DNA of 64,000 nucleotides from Blastococcus sp. TF02A-26 (GTDB lineage Bacteria > Actinomycetota > Actinomycetes > Mycobacteriales > Geodermatophilaceae): the NCBI RefSeq assembly GCF_003319125.1, contig NZ_QOHG01000011.1:1-64000 (forward strand). The letters run 5' to 3'. The notes below the pieces were generated by a model, which saw only the letters and a program-made list of their open reading frames with translations, made no database searches and had not been told where the DNA came from. Positions 38,096 through 46,544 of this stretch are shown here, piece by piece (the stretch's first letter is position 1; the number at the start of each line of letters is the position of its first letter). Both the position numbers and the translations under genes were made by a program.

Positions 38096-39328
38096 TCAGT
38101 CGATGCGCTCGCCGCAGACGGGCGAGGCCTCCTCGACGGTCACGAACTCCTCGCCCTCCAGCGTCACGAAGTAGGAGCACGACTCCGGCTGGTCGGCGAC
38201 GGTGAAGTCGATCGGCCTCGGGAACAGCCCGCTCGCGTCGTAGGTGTCGTCGGAGCTCAGCGCGTCGATGAACTCCTGCTGGGTCGCGTCGCAGCCGGCC
38301 AGCTCCAGCCCGTGCAGGAACAGGTCGGCGTTGATCCACCCGGACGACATCGCATAACCGGGGATGCCGGACTCCACGCCCTGGTCGCGGACGGCGTCGG
38401 CCAGCCGCTCGGTCGCCTCCGTGCCCAGGGACACCGGGGCGTAGCCGACCGAGAAGCTGACCCCCTGCGCGGCGTCGATCGCGAGCGGGTTGTCCAGCAG
38501 GTCGTTGCCGTAGCCGGTGGCCGCCAGGACGCCGGCCAGCTCGACGCCCTCCTGCTCCAGTCCCTCGACCACGGCCAGGGCGGTGTCGAAGGTGATCGGC
38601 AGGTACAGGACGTCGGTGCCGGACTCCTCCACCCCGAGCACGATCGGACCGACGTCGGTGCTGCCGAGCTGCACGCTGGTGTTCAGGTAGCCGACGTCCA
38701 GGCCCGCCGCCTCGGCCGACCGGGCCGCTGCCTCGAGCGCGCCCTGCGAGGCCGGGATCTGGAAGGCCGCGCCGCCCATCCTCGTGCCGCCGATCGCCGC
38801 CATGTACTCGCCGAGGATGGAGTAGACGGCCTCGGGGTCGGGGACCGGCTGGGCCGGGAACATGTTGTTGCCCGGCTGCCGCCACTCGGGGCTCTGGTCG
38901 GTGACGTCACCCAGGATCGGGACGTCCGCGGCCTGGCTGGTCAGGAACTGGGTGGCCCCGAACAGGTTGGCGCTGCTGGAGAGGATTGCGTAGACGTCCT
39001 CCTGCTGGACCAGTCGCTGCGCGGCGGTGAGCGCCCCGGCAGGGGTGGAGGCGTCGTCGCCGTCGACGATCTCGATCTCGACGTCCGCGCACTCCCCACC
39101 CTCCTCCCGGTAGGCGGCGATCCGCGCCTCCACCCCGGTGCGGGCCGCCTCGCCGTAGGTCGACGCGGCCGGGCCGCTCATGGGCGTGATCACACCCAGC
39201 TCCAGCGTCTGCGAGCCGCCGCCGGTCGAGGGCCCGCCGTCCTCCTTCTCGTCGTCGGTGCCGCAGGCCGACGCGGCCAGCAGCAGGGCGCACGCGGCGC
39301 CGACCGCCGTGAGGGTCCTCGTTCGCAT
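38096..39328 (-). CDS. ABC transporter substrate-binding lipoprotein (type 1 periplasmic-binding fold)
   Basis: Product of 410 aa. A signal peptide ends in a lipobox (L-A-A-S-A-C-G, Cys at about 22). The mature part starts L-E-L-G-V-I-T-P-M-S-G-P and continues as a LivJ/AmiC-like two-lobe fold (V-D-G-D-D-A-S-T-P, A-A-Q-R-L-V-Q-Q-E-D-V). No permease or ATPase gene is next to it, so it is an orphan binding protein that may use the importer encoded at 43-46.4 kb. A GAGGAG lies about 9 nt before the ATG. Divergent from the esterase gene. Confidence 0.85.
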   Translation of the reverse strand: MRTRTLTAVGAACALLLAASACGTDDEKEDGGPSTGGGSQTLELGVITPMSGPAASTYGEAARTGVEARIAAYREEGGECADVEIEIVDGDDASTPAGALTAAQRLVQQEDVYAILSSSANLFGATQFLTSQAADVPILGDVTDQSPEWRQPGNNMFPAQPVPDPEAVYSILGEYMAAIGGTRMGGAAFQIPASQGALEAAARSAEAAGLDVGYLNTSVQLGSTDVGPIVLGVEESGTDVLYLPITFDTALAVVEGLEQEGVELAGVLAATGYGNDLLDNPLAIDAAQGVSFSVGYAPVSLGTEATERLADAVRDQGVESGIPGYAMSSGWINADLFLHGLELAGCDATQQEFIDALSSDDTYDASGLFPRPIDFTVADQPESCSYFVTLEGEEFVTVEEASPVCGERID

Positions 39329-39391
39329 GGGCAGTGCTCTCCTCGTGCTCGGCGACCGGCACCCACCGGCGGGTGGGCGGCCGAGCGCCAC

Positions 39392-39407
39392 AGTGACAGC
39401 GGCCACA
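39392..39407. promoter_or_regulatory. near-match CRP-type palindrome
   Basis: AGTGA-CAGCGG-CCACA differs at one position from the TGTGR-N6-YCACA pattern. It lies in the 199-bp divergent gap between the binding-protein gene and the esterase gene. Confidence 0.35.
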
Positions 39408-39527
39408 CCGCGGCTGAACCCGACAAGTGGCGGTGAGAACCCGCCGTTCGGCGCCTGGTCGGCCGGAGCCGGGCGGGACAGGCTGGGCTCGCGGTCACCG
39501 CCGATCGCCCGTCGCACCGGAGGTCCC

Positions 39528-40505
39528 ATGACGCTCACGTCGCCCCCCGCCGAGGCCGCGGTCCCCGTCGACCCGGAGCTGGCCGCCGCGCTCGCGGCCT
39601 TCACCGGGCTGCCGCCCCTGACGGCCGAGATGATCCCGCTGCTGCGCCGGCCGAACCCGATGGCGCCGACGGACGACGACCTCGCCTGCGGCGGCCGGTT
39701 CACCGTCGAGGAGCGCGCCGTCCCCGGTCCGGCCGGCGCGCCCGAGGTCCGGTTGCTGCTCTGCCGCCCGACCGACGCCCCGGCACCGGTCGGCGCGGTC
39801 TACTACATGCACGGTGGCGGGATGATCCTCGGCGACAACCGCATGGGTGTGACCGAGCCGCTCACCTGGGCGCAGGACCTCGGGCTCGCCGTCGTCTCGG
39901 TGGACTACCGGCTCGCCCCCGAGACGCCCCACCCCGGACCGGTCGAGGACTGCTACGCCGGTCTGGTCTGGACGGCCGACTCCGCCGACGAGCTGGGCAT
40001 CGACCCCGACCGGATCGTGGTCGCCGGCACGAGCGCCGGCGGTGGGCTGGCCGCCGCGCTCACCCTGATGGCGCGCGACCGCGGAGGCCCGGCGCTGGCC
40101 GGCCAGGTGCTCATGGCGCCCATGCTCGACGACCGCAACGACTCGGCCTCGGCGCTCCAGATGGCCGGCACCGGGGTGTGGGACCGGGCGGCGAACGAGG
40201 TCGGCTGGAACGCCCTGCTGGGCGCCGACCGCGGCAGCGACGGCGTGTCCCCGTACGCCGCCCCCGCACGGGCCACCGACCTGTCGGGGCTGCCCCCGGC
40301 GATCATCGACGTCGGCTCTGCGGAGACCTTCCGCGACGAGGACGTCGACTACGCCCGCCGGCTCTGGGCGGCCGGCGGGCGCGCCGAGCTGCACGTCTGG
40401 CCGGGGGGCTTCCACGGGTTCGACACCATCGCGCCCCAGGCGCAGCTGTCGCAGGAGGCGCAGGCCGCCCGCCTGCGGTGGCTGCGCCGGCTCCTGGCGC
40501 CCTGA
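39528..40505 (+). CDS. alpha/beta hydrolase, HSL-type acetyl esterase/lipase
   Basis: Product of 325 aa of the hormone-sensitive-lipase family. The oxyanion motif H-G-G-G lies at about 94-97 (Y-Y-M-H-G-G-G-M-I-L-G), the nucleophile in V-A-G-T-S-A-G-G-G-L-A at about 165-175, Y-R-L-A-P-E-T-P-H-P at about 128-137, and the His in W-P-G-G-F-H-G-F-D at about 291-299. GGAGG lies 4 nt before the ATG. Likely cuts short carboxylic esters. Confidence 0.88.
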   Translation: MTLTSPPAEAAVPVDPELAAALAAFTGLPPLTAEMIPLLRRPNPMAPTDDDLACGGRFTVEERAVPGPAGAPEVRLLLCRPTDAPAPVGAVYYMHGGGMILGDNRMGVTEPLTWAQDLGLAVVSVDYRLAPETPHPGPVEDCYAGLVWTADSADELGIDPDRIVVAGTSAGGGLAAALTLMARDRGGPALAGQVLMAPMLDDRNDSASALQMAGTGVWDRAANEVGWNALLGADRGSDGVSPYAAPARATDLSGLPPAIIDVGSAETFRDEDVDYARRLWAAGGRAELHVWPGGFHGFDTIAPQAQLSQEAQAARLRWLRRLLAP

Positions 40506-40572
40506 CCCCGCGGGCTCCCTCCGGCGCCGCGGACCGCTGGTCACCCGGTGCCCGGCAGAGCACCATGAGCGC

Positions 40573-41559
40573 GTGAACGACCTCGCCCTGCGCCTGGCCC
40601 AGCTGGACCCGCAGGCCAGCGCGGCGGTCCGGGTCGTCGGTCACTTCGACTCGCTCATGGCCTCCCGGGCGGGGCTGCAGTCGATCGTGCGCGGCGCGGC
40701 GTCCCTCGCCGGCTGTCCCGTCCGGCTGGTCGACCCGGCCCGGCGGCTCACGGTCCGGGTCCTCGCCGACGGCGTCGCGGTCCCGCCCGAGGGCGAGCCG
40801 GACCCGGCGTGGCCCGCCACCGAGGTGTCCGCCGACGGTGCGGTCCTCGTCCTCGAGCGGACCGGCCCGGTCGGGACCGTCGAGGCCGTCGTCCTGGAGC
40901 GGGCCGCCGCGGCCGCGGCGGCGGTGCTCGCGCGCAGCCCGTCCCGCGGCCGCGGGCACGACCCCGCATTCCTGCGGGTGGTGCTCGACGACGACGTCGA
41001 CGAGGCGGAACGGCTCGCGGTGGCCCGGCGGCTGGGCCTGCCCGCGTCCTGCCGTGCGGTCGCCCTGCCGGACGGCGGGGCCCTGGTCGTGGCGGCCGGC
41101 GACGGTCCGCCGCCCGGGCAGCGGGCCGGGATCGGCGGGGTCGGTGGCGTCGCCGACCTGCCGGCCTCCTGGGCCGGGGCCCGGCTCGCGCTGCGCCTCA
41201 CGGCCGCGGGCACCGACGACGACCCGGGCCCGCGGGTCGTCTCCGCCGAGTCCCTCGGCGCGCTCGCGCTCCTCGTCCGCGCGGCCGACGCCGAGCCGGG
41301 GCCGCAGCCCGACGTCCGGACGCTGGACCGGGCCGCGGCGAACGCGCCCTGGGTGCTGGCCACCCTCGACGCGGTCGTCCGCGCCGACAGCCTGCGCGGC
41401 GCCGCGCGCGTCCTGCGGGTGCACCACTCGACGCTGCAGGACCGGCTGGCCTCCGCCGAGTCGATGCTCGGCTGGGACCTCCGGTGCGCCGAGGGCCGGC
41501 TGCGCCTGCACCTGGCCCTCGCCCTCCGGCGCGCCGCGCGCGGGACGGGCTCGCGGTGA
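40573..41559 (+). CDS. PucR/CdaR-type helix-turn-helix regulator
   Basis: Product of 328 aa. The C-terminal 60 residues (S-L-R-G-A-A-R-V-L-R-V-H-H-S-T-L-Q-D-R-L-A-S-A-E) are the PucR C-terminal HTH domain. The rest fits a GAF-like or PucR sensor region. It lies directly upstream of the ABC importer operon on the same strand and could control it, in competition with the AraC protein encoded at 46545. GTG start at 40573 without a clear ribosome-binding site. Confidence 0.78.
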   Translation: MNDLALRLAQLDPQASAAVRVVGHFDSLMASRAGLQSIVRGAASLAGCPVRLVDPARRLTVRVLADGVAVPPEGEPDPAWPATEVSADGAVLVLERTGPVGTVEAVVLERAAAAAAAVLARSPSRGRGHDPAFLRVVLDDDVDEAERLAVARRLGLPASCRAVALPDGGALVVAAGDGPPPGQRAGIGGVGGVADLPASWAGARLALRLTAAGTDDDPGPRVVSAESLGALALLVRAADAEPGPQPDVRTLDRAAANAPWVLATLDAVVRADSLRGAARVLRVHHSTLQDRLASAESMLGWDLRCAEGRLRLHLALALRRAARGTGSR

Positions 41560-41615
41560 CCGCGGGTCGGGGGCGGCTCAGCGGCTGACCGCGCTCCTCC
41601 ATCGGGCAGTGCCGG

Positions 41616-41658
41616 GCGCGCGTTTCGTGCAGGGAAGAGAGCCCGATCGTGCAGGAAG
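41616..41658 (+). promoter_or_regulatory. AraC-type operator candidate before the ABC importer operon
   Basis: Contains TCGTGCAGGGA (41625-41635) and TCGTGCAGGAA (41647-41657), a direct repeat 22 bp apart. The block from 41616 aligns without gaps to 47457-47499, with a 17-mer (GCGCGCGTTTCGTGCAG) identical in both and about 36 of 42 positions the same overall. CACACTCG follows about 30 bp after the second repeat in both places. Confidence 0.7.
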
Positions 41659-41664
41659 CGGGCG

Positions 41665-41680
41665 TGTGGTCGCCCTCACA
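41665..41680. promoter_or_regulatory. CRP-type palindrome TGTGG-N6-TCACA
   Basis: TGTGG-TCGCCC-TCACA matches TGTGR-N6-YCACA exactly and lies 39 bp before the binding-protein start, just downstream of the direct repeat. It partly covers the shared CACACTCG element. Confidence 0.55.
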
Positions 41681-41718
41681 CTCGGAGGCCGTCGCTCCCG
41701 TCCTCCGAAGGAGAAGCC

Positions 41719-43014
41719 GTGCACCGTCGCACCCTGCCCTGGGGGCCCCTCCGGGGGCTCGCCCTCGCCTCAGCCGGCGTGCTCGCACTCAGCTCGTGCG
41801 GCGGCGGTCTCGGCGACGACGACGCCGGAGGAGGTGACGGCGACACCCTGGTGATCGGCTACGTGACCCCGCAGACCGGGGCGCTGGCGCCCTTCGGGGA
41901 GGCCGACTCCTTCGTCGTCGACCAGATGACCGAGTACTTCGCCGACAACCCGATCGAGGTCGGCGGCACCAGCTACGACGTCGAGATCGTCGTCAAGGAC
42001 ACCCAGTCGGACTCCCGCCGGGCCGGCGAGGTCGCCGGTGAGCTGATCAACGACGACGGCGCCGACCTCATCCTGGCCGCCTCGACCCCCGACACGGTCA
42101 ACCCCGTCGCCGACCAGTGCGAGGCCAACGGCGTCCCCTGCATCACGACCGTCGCCCCCTGGCAGCCGTTCTTCTTCGGTCGCGGCGGCACCGAGGACGA
42201 GGCGTTCGACTGGACCTACCACTTCTTCTGGGGTCTGGAGGACGTCGAGGCCGTCTACCAGGACATGTGGGGCCAGGTCACCACGAACCAGCAGGTGGGT
42301 GCCCTCTGGCCGAACGACCCCGACGGCAACGCGTGGAGCGGTGACTTCCCGGGCGCCGTCGACGCCAACGGCTACACCATCAACGACCCCGGCCTGTACG
42401 AGAACGGCACGCAGGACTTCTCCGCGCAGATCGCCGCCTTCCAGGGAGCCGACGCGCAGATCCTCGCCGGCGTCCCGATCCCGCCGGACTTCGCGACGTT
42501 CTGGCAGCAGGCCCAGCAGCAGGGCTTCCGGCCGGTCATCGCCACGGTCGCCAAGGCGATCCTGTTCCCCTCGGCGGTGGAGGCCATCGGCCCGTCGGCC
42601 GACGGCCTGAGCACCGAGGTCTGGTGGAGCCCGCAGCACCCCTTCACCAGCTCCCTCACCGACCAGAGCGCCCAGGAGCTGGCCGACGCGTACGAGCAGG
42701 AGACCGGCCAGCAGTGGACGCAGCCCATCGGGTTCGTGCACGCCCTCTTCGAGGTGGCCGTCGCGGCGCTGGAGGAGGCCGGCAGCACCGACTCCCAGGC
42801 CGTCGCCGACGCGCTGTCCGGACTCCAGGTGTCCACGATCGTCGGCGACCTGGACTGGACCTCGGGACCGGTGCCCAACGTCGCCAAGACCCCGCTGGTC
42901 GGCGGTCAGTGGCGGGCCGCCGAGGGTGGCGAGCACCCGTTCGAGCTGGTCGTCGTGAGCAACAGCGAGGCGCCGGAGATCCCAGCCGCCGGCACGGTGG
43001 AGCCGCTGTCCTGA
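41719..43014 (+). CDS. ABC transporter substrate-binding lipoprotein, first gene of importer operon
   Basis: Product of 431 aa. Signal peptide with lipobox (L-A-L-S-S-C-G, Cys at about 27), then V-I-G-Y-V-T-P-Q-T-G-A-L-A-P-F-G-E, the ligand-binding start of type 1 periplasmic binding proteins, and I-V-V-K-D-T-Q-S-D-S. The fold matches LivJ-type and aromatic-acid binding proteins. GTG start with AAGGAG about 6 nt upstream. The next gene starts inside its stop codon (TGATG). The ligand is probably the phenolic substrate of the nearby pathway, by context only. Confidence 0.88.
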   Translation: MHRRTLPWGPLRGLALASAGVLALSSCGGGLGDDDAGGGDGDTLVIGYVTPQTGALAPFGEADSFVVDQMTEYFADNPIEVGGTSYDVEIVVKDTQSDSRRAGEVAGELINDDGADLILAASTPDTVNPVADQCEANGVPCITTVAPWQPFFFGRGGTEDEAFDWTYHFFWGLEDVEAVYQDMWGQVTTNQQVGALWPNDPDGNAWSGDFPGAVDANGYTINDPGLYENGTQDFSAQIAAFQGADAQILAGVPIPPDFATFWQQAQQQGFRPVIATVAKAILFPSAVEAIGPSADGLSTEVWWSPQHPFTSSLTDQSAQELADAYEQETGQQWTQPIGFVHALFEVAVAALEEAGSTDSQAVADALSGLQVSTIVGDLDWTSGPVPNVAKTPLVGGQWRAAEGGEHPFELVVVSNSEAPEIPAAGTVEPLS

Positions 43015-43769
43015 TGACCGCGCCCCTCCTGGAGGTCGCCGGGGTCGGGAAGCGGTTCGGCCGCCTCACCGTCCTCGACGACGTCTCCTTCTCGATCGCC
43101 CCGGGGGAGGCCTTCGGCATCGTCGGCCCGAACGGCGCCGGGAAGTCGACCCTGCTCAACGTCGTCAACGGCGTGCTGCGGCCCGACGGCGGCACGGTCC
43201 GCTTCGACGGCGCGGACGTCACCCGTGCCGACGCGGCGGCCCGCTGCCGCGCCGGCATCGGGCGCAGCTACCAGATCCCGCGCCCGTTCGGCGGCATGAC
43301 GGTGTTCGAGAACGCGCTGGTGGCCGCGTCCTTCGGCGGCGGCCACACCGGTCGCGCGGCCGCCGAGGCCGCGCACCGCGCGCTCGAGACCGCCGGGCTC
43401 GCCGACGCGGCCAACACCCCGGCGGGGTCCCTGCGGCTGCTGGACCGCAAGCGGCTGGAGCTGGCCCGGGCACTGGCCACCGACCCCCGGCTGGTCCTGC
43501 TCGACGAGATCGCCGGTGGACTCACCGAGGCCGAGGTCCCGGCGCTGGTCGAGACCGTCCGCGACCTGGTCCGCGCCGGGGTGGCGGTCGTCTGGATCGA
43601 GCACGTGGTGCACGCACTGGTCGCCGTCGTCACCCGGCTGATGTGCCTCACCTACGGCCGGGTGCTGGCCGTGGGCGACCCGCACGCGGTGCTCGCCGAC
43701 CCACAGGTGGTCGAGGTCTACCTGGGCTCGACGATCGCCGGCGACGACCCGGTCGTGGAGGAGACGTGA
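43014..43769 (+). CDS. branched-chain-type ABC transporter ATPase (LivG-like)
   Basis: Product of 251 aa. Walker A is G-P-N-G-A-G-K-S-T at about 39-47 and Walker B is L-V-L-L-D-E-I-A-G-G-L. The signature region is S-L-R-L-L-D-R-K-R-L-E-L-A-R-A-L rather than LSGGQ; the xLxDRKRLExARAL form is known in LivG-type subunits. The C-terminal Y-G-R-V-L-A-V-G-D-P and V-V-E-V-Y-L-G are typical of LivG. Coupled to both neighbours by overlap. Confidence 0.9.
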   Translation: MTAPLLEVAGVGKRFGRLTVLDDVSFSIAPGEAFGIVGPNGAGKSTLLNVVNGVLRPDGGTVRFDGADVTRADAAARCRAGIGRSYQIPRPFGGMTVFENALVAASFGGGHTGRAAAEAAHRALETAGLADAANTPAGSLRLLDRKRLELARALATDPRLVLLDEIAGGLTEAEVPALVETVRDLVRAGVAVVWIEHVVHALVAVVTRLMCLTYGRVLAVGDPHAVLADPQVVEVYLGSTIAGDDPVVEET

Positions 43770-44479
43770 GCACCCCGCTCCTCGAGGTCGACGACGTCAC
43801 CGTGGCCTACGGCGACCTGCCCGCGTTGCGCGGCCTGTCGGTCCGGGTCGCCGAGGGGGAGACGCTGGCCGTCATCGGGGCCAACGGCGCCGGCAAGTCG
43901 ACCCTGCTCAAGACGATCGCGGGGCTGCTCCGGCCGCAGCGGGGCGACGTGCGGCTCGACGGGACGTCGCTGGACGGCGTGCCCGCGCACGTCCGTGTCG
44001 CCCGGGGCATCGCGATGTCCCCGGAGGGACGGCGGCTGTTCCCCAGCCTCACGGTCGAGGACAACCTCCGGGTCGGCGGTCACGCCCGCCGTCCGGGCCC
44101 CTGGGACCTGGCCCGTGTCTACGACCTGTTCCCGCTGGTGTCCGAGCGGCGCGCGCGGCCCGCCGCCAACCTCTCCGGAGGGGAGCAGCAGGCCGTCGCC
44201 ATCGGCCGCGCGCTGATGGCCAACCCCCGCCTGCTCCTGCTGGACGAGGTGTCCCTGGGCCTGGCCCCGGTCGTGGTCGCGCAGCTGTACGCGGCGCTGC
44301 CCCGGATCACCGAGCAGGGCACGACCGTCCTCGTCGTCGAGCAGGACGTGAACCAGGCGCTCGCCGTCGCCTCCCGCGTGCAGTGCCTGCTCGAGGGCCG
44401 GACCGTCCTCGAGGCCGCCGCCGCCGACGTCGACCACGCGCAGCTCGCGGCGGCCTACTTCGGGGTGGAGGCGCGATGA
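43766..44479 (+). CDS. branched-chain-type ABC transporter ATPase (LivF-like)
   Basis: Product of 237 aa. Walker A is G-A-N-G-A-G-K-S-T at about 38-46, the signature N-L-S-G-G-E-Q-Q at about 135-142, and Walker B L-L-L-L-D-E-V-S-L-G-L-A-P. E-G-R-R-L-F-P-S-L-T-V-E-D-N-L is the LivF mark. It pairs with the LivG-like subunit. Overlaps at both ends by 4 nt. Confidence 0.92.
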   Translation: MSTPLLEVDDVTVAYGDLPALRGLSVRVAEGETLAVIGANGAGKSTLLKTIAGLLRPQRGDVRLDGTSLDGVPAHVRVARGIAMSPEGRRLFPSLTVEDNLRVGGHARRPGPWDLARVYDLFPLVSERRARPAANLSGGEQQAVAIGRALMANPRLLLLDEVSLGLAPVVVAQLYAALPRITEQGTTVLVVEQDVNQALAVASRVQCLLEGRTVLEAAAADVDHAQLAAAYFGVEAR

Positions 44480-45345
44480 CCTGGGTCAACGCCGTCGTGC
44501 AGGGGATCCTGCTCGGCGGGCTCTACGCGCTGGTCGCGGCGGGACTGTCGCTGATGTTCGGGGTCATGCGCATCGTCAACCTCGCGCACGGGGTGCTGGC
44601 CATCGGCGCCGCGTACCTCGCCCTCGAGGTCGCCGACCGCCTCGGCTGGCACCCCTTCCTCTCCCTGCTCGTCGTCGTCCCGGTCATGGCGGCGGTCGGG
44701 TACGTGCTGCAGCGCGGGCTGCTGGACCGGGCCCTGCGCGGGGGCGAGCTCGCTCCGCTGCTGGTGACCTTCGGCCTGGCGATCGTGCTGCAGAACCTGC
44801 TCCTGGAGCAGTTCTCCGCCGACGCCCAGCGCCTGGACGTGGGGTCCCTCGGCACGGCCAGCATCCGCGTCACCGACGGCCTCTCCATCGGCTGGTTCCC
44901 GCTCCTCTCCGCGGTGGTCGGCCTGCTGGTGGTGGCCGGCCTCGGCCAGTTCCTCGCCCGCACGCGGACCGGCCGCGCCATGCGGGCGACCAGCGACGAC
45001 CAGGAGGCGGCCCGCCTGATGGGCATCGACAACCGGCGGCTCTACGCCATCGCGACGGCGATCGCACTCGGCACGGTCGCGGTGGCGGGGGTCTTCCTCG
45101 GCTCGCGCACCACGTTCGACCCGGGCGCCGGGGCGACGACGCTGATCTTCGCCTTCGAGGCCGTCGTCATCGGTGGGCTCGGCTCCCTCTGGGGGACCCT
45201 CGCCGGGGGAGTGGTGCTCGGGGTCGCGCAGACCGTCGGGGCCGCGATCGACCCGGCCTACGGGATCCTGGCCGGCCACCTGGTCTTCCTCGTGGTCCTG
45301 GCCGTGCGCCCCCGCGGCCTGCTCCCCGCGGCGGTGGCCCGGTGA
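44476..45345 (+). CDS. branched-chain-type ABC transporter permease (LivH-like)
   Basis: Product of 289 aa with about eight membrane helices. It starts V-V-Q-G-I-L-L-G-G-L-Y-A-L-V-A-A-G-L-S-L-M-F-G, followed by I-V-N-L-A-H-G, the classical LivH opening; R-A-T-S-D-D-Q-E-A-A-R-L-M-G-I is the cytoplasmic coupling loop. ATG overlaps the LivF-like stop. Confidence 0.92.
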   Translation: MTWVNAVVQGILLGGLYALVAAGLSLMFGVMRIVNLAHGVLAIGAAYLALEVADRLGWHPFLSLLVVVPVMAAVGYVLQRGLLDRALRGGELAPLLVTFGLAIVLQNLLLEQFSADAQRLDVGSLGTASIRVTDGLSIGWFPLLSAVVGLLVVAGLGQFLARTRTGRAMRATSDDQEAARLMGIDNRRLYAIATAIALGTVAVAGVFLGSRTTFDPGAGATTLIFAFEAVVIGGLGSLWGTLAGGVVLGVAQTVGAAIDPAYGILAGHLVFLVVLAVRPRGLLPAAVAR

Positions 45346-46391
45346 CCCGGGTCGAGCCCGCGGCGCGCGGTGCCGGGCAGGACGCCGTCCCGCCCTCGGC
45401 GGGGTCGGGCGGCGTCCGGGTGCGGCGCAGCGGCCCGGCGGCGTGGATCGGTGGCGGCGTCCTGGTGGTCGCCGTCGCCGTCCTGGCCTACCTGCCCTAC
45501 GTCTCCTCGCGGGGCACCCAGATCGACCTGGTCGGCCTCTTCTCGCTGATCGTGCTCGGCACGATGTGGAACCTCCTGGCCGGCTACGGCGGCATGGTGT
45601 CCATCGGCCAGCAGGCGTGGATCGGGCTCGGCGGCTACGGCCTGGTGTACCTCGCCGGGACGCTCGGCCTGGACCCCTTCGTGTCGATCCCGCTCGCCGC
45701 CCTGGCGTGCGGGCTCGTGGCGTGGGCGACGTCCTACCTCGCGTTCCGGCTGTCCGGCGGCTACTTCGCGATCGGCACGTGGGTCATCGCGGAGGTCGTG
45801 CGGCTGCTGGTCATCCAGGTCGACGAGGTGGGCGCGGGATCGGGTGCCTCGCTGACCGCGTTCAGCGGCATCGACCCGCAGTACCGGATCGCCTACGTCT
45901 ACTGGGTCGCGCTGGGGGTCGCCGTCGTCGTCGTGCTCGCCGTGTACCTGCTGATGCGCTCGCGCATCGGGCTCGCGCTGACCGCCATCCGCGACGAGCC
46001 GACCGCGGCGGGCTCCTCGGGCGTCCCGGTCACCCGCGCCAAGCGCCTGGTCTTCGTGCTCGCGGCCGTGGGCTGCGGACTGGCCGGCGCGGTGATCGTG
46101 GCCAACACGCTGCGGGTCCAGCCCGGCTCGATCTTCAGCGTCGACTACTCGGCCACGATGATCTTCATCGTGGTCATCGGCGGCCTCGGCACGATCGAGG
46201 GCCCGATCATCGGCGCGGTCGTCTACTACCTGCTGCAGGACGGCCTCGCCGACCTGGGCAACTGGTACCTGGTCGTCGTCGGGGTCATCGCGATCGCCGT
46301 CACGCTGCTGGCGCCCAAGGGCCTGTGGGGGCTCACCCGCGGCCGGCTGTCGGTCTTCCCGACCGGGTACCGGGTGGGACGGGGGACCTGA
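45342..46391 (+). CDS. branched-chain-type ABC transporter permease (LivM-like)
   Basis: Product of 349 aa with eight to ten membrane helices. N-L-L-A-G-Y-G-G-M-V-S-I-G-Q-Q-A-W-I-G-L is the conserved LivM segment and A-I-R-D-E-P-T-A-A-G-S-S-G-V is its coupling loop. A 25-residue disordered head precedes the first helix. It completes a full importer: binding protein, two ATPases, two permeases. Confidence 0.92.
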   Translation: MTRVEPAARGAGQDAVPPSAGSGGVRVRRSGPAAWIGGGVLVVAVAVLAYLPYVSSRGTQIDLVGLFSLIVLGTMWNLLAGYGGMVSIGQQAWIGLGGYGLVYLAGTLGLDPFVSIPLAALACGLVAWATSYLAFRLSGGYFAIGTWVIAEVVRLLVIQVDEVGAGSGASLTAFSGIDPQYRIAYVYWVALGVAVVVVLAVYLLMRSRIGLALTAIRDEPTAAGSSGVPVTRAKRLVFVLAAVGCGLAGAVIVANTLRVQPGSIFSVDYSATMIFIVVIGGLGTIEGPIIGAVVYYLLQDGLADLGNWYLVVVGVIAIAVTLLAPKGLWGLTRGRLSVFPTGYRVGRGT

Positions 46392-46486
46392 GCGGCCCGG
46401 AGGCCCACCGCCCCACGCGGGACACGATCGGAGGACGGACGGCACGGGCGACCGTCCGATCGGGGTCCGGCCTGCGCCGGCGCGCC

Positions 46487-46507
46487 TATCCTGTGGTGCG
46501 AGCCACA
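46487..46507 (+). promoter_or_regulatory. araC-gene promoter with overlapping CRP-type palindrome
   Basis: TATCCT (46487-46492) is a good -10 box, and TGTGG-TGCGAG-CCACA (46492-46507) begins at its last base. A regulator bound there would cover the transcription start and so would most likely repress. The start codon is 38 bp further on. Confidence 0.55.
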
Positions 46508-46544
46508 CGACGAGCGCGCACCCGGTTGGCCAGAAGGACGGTCC

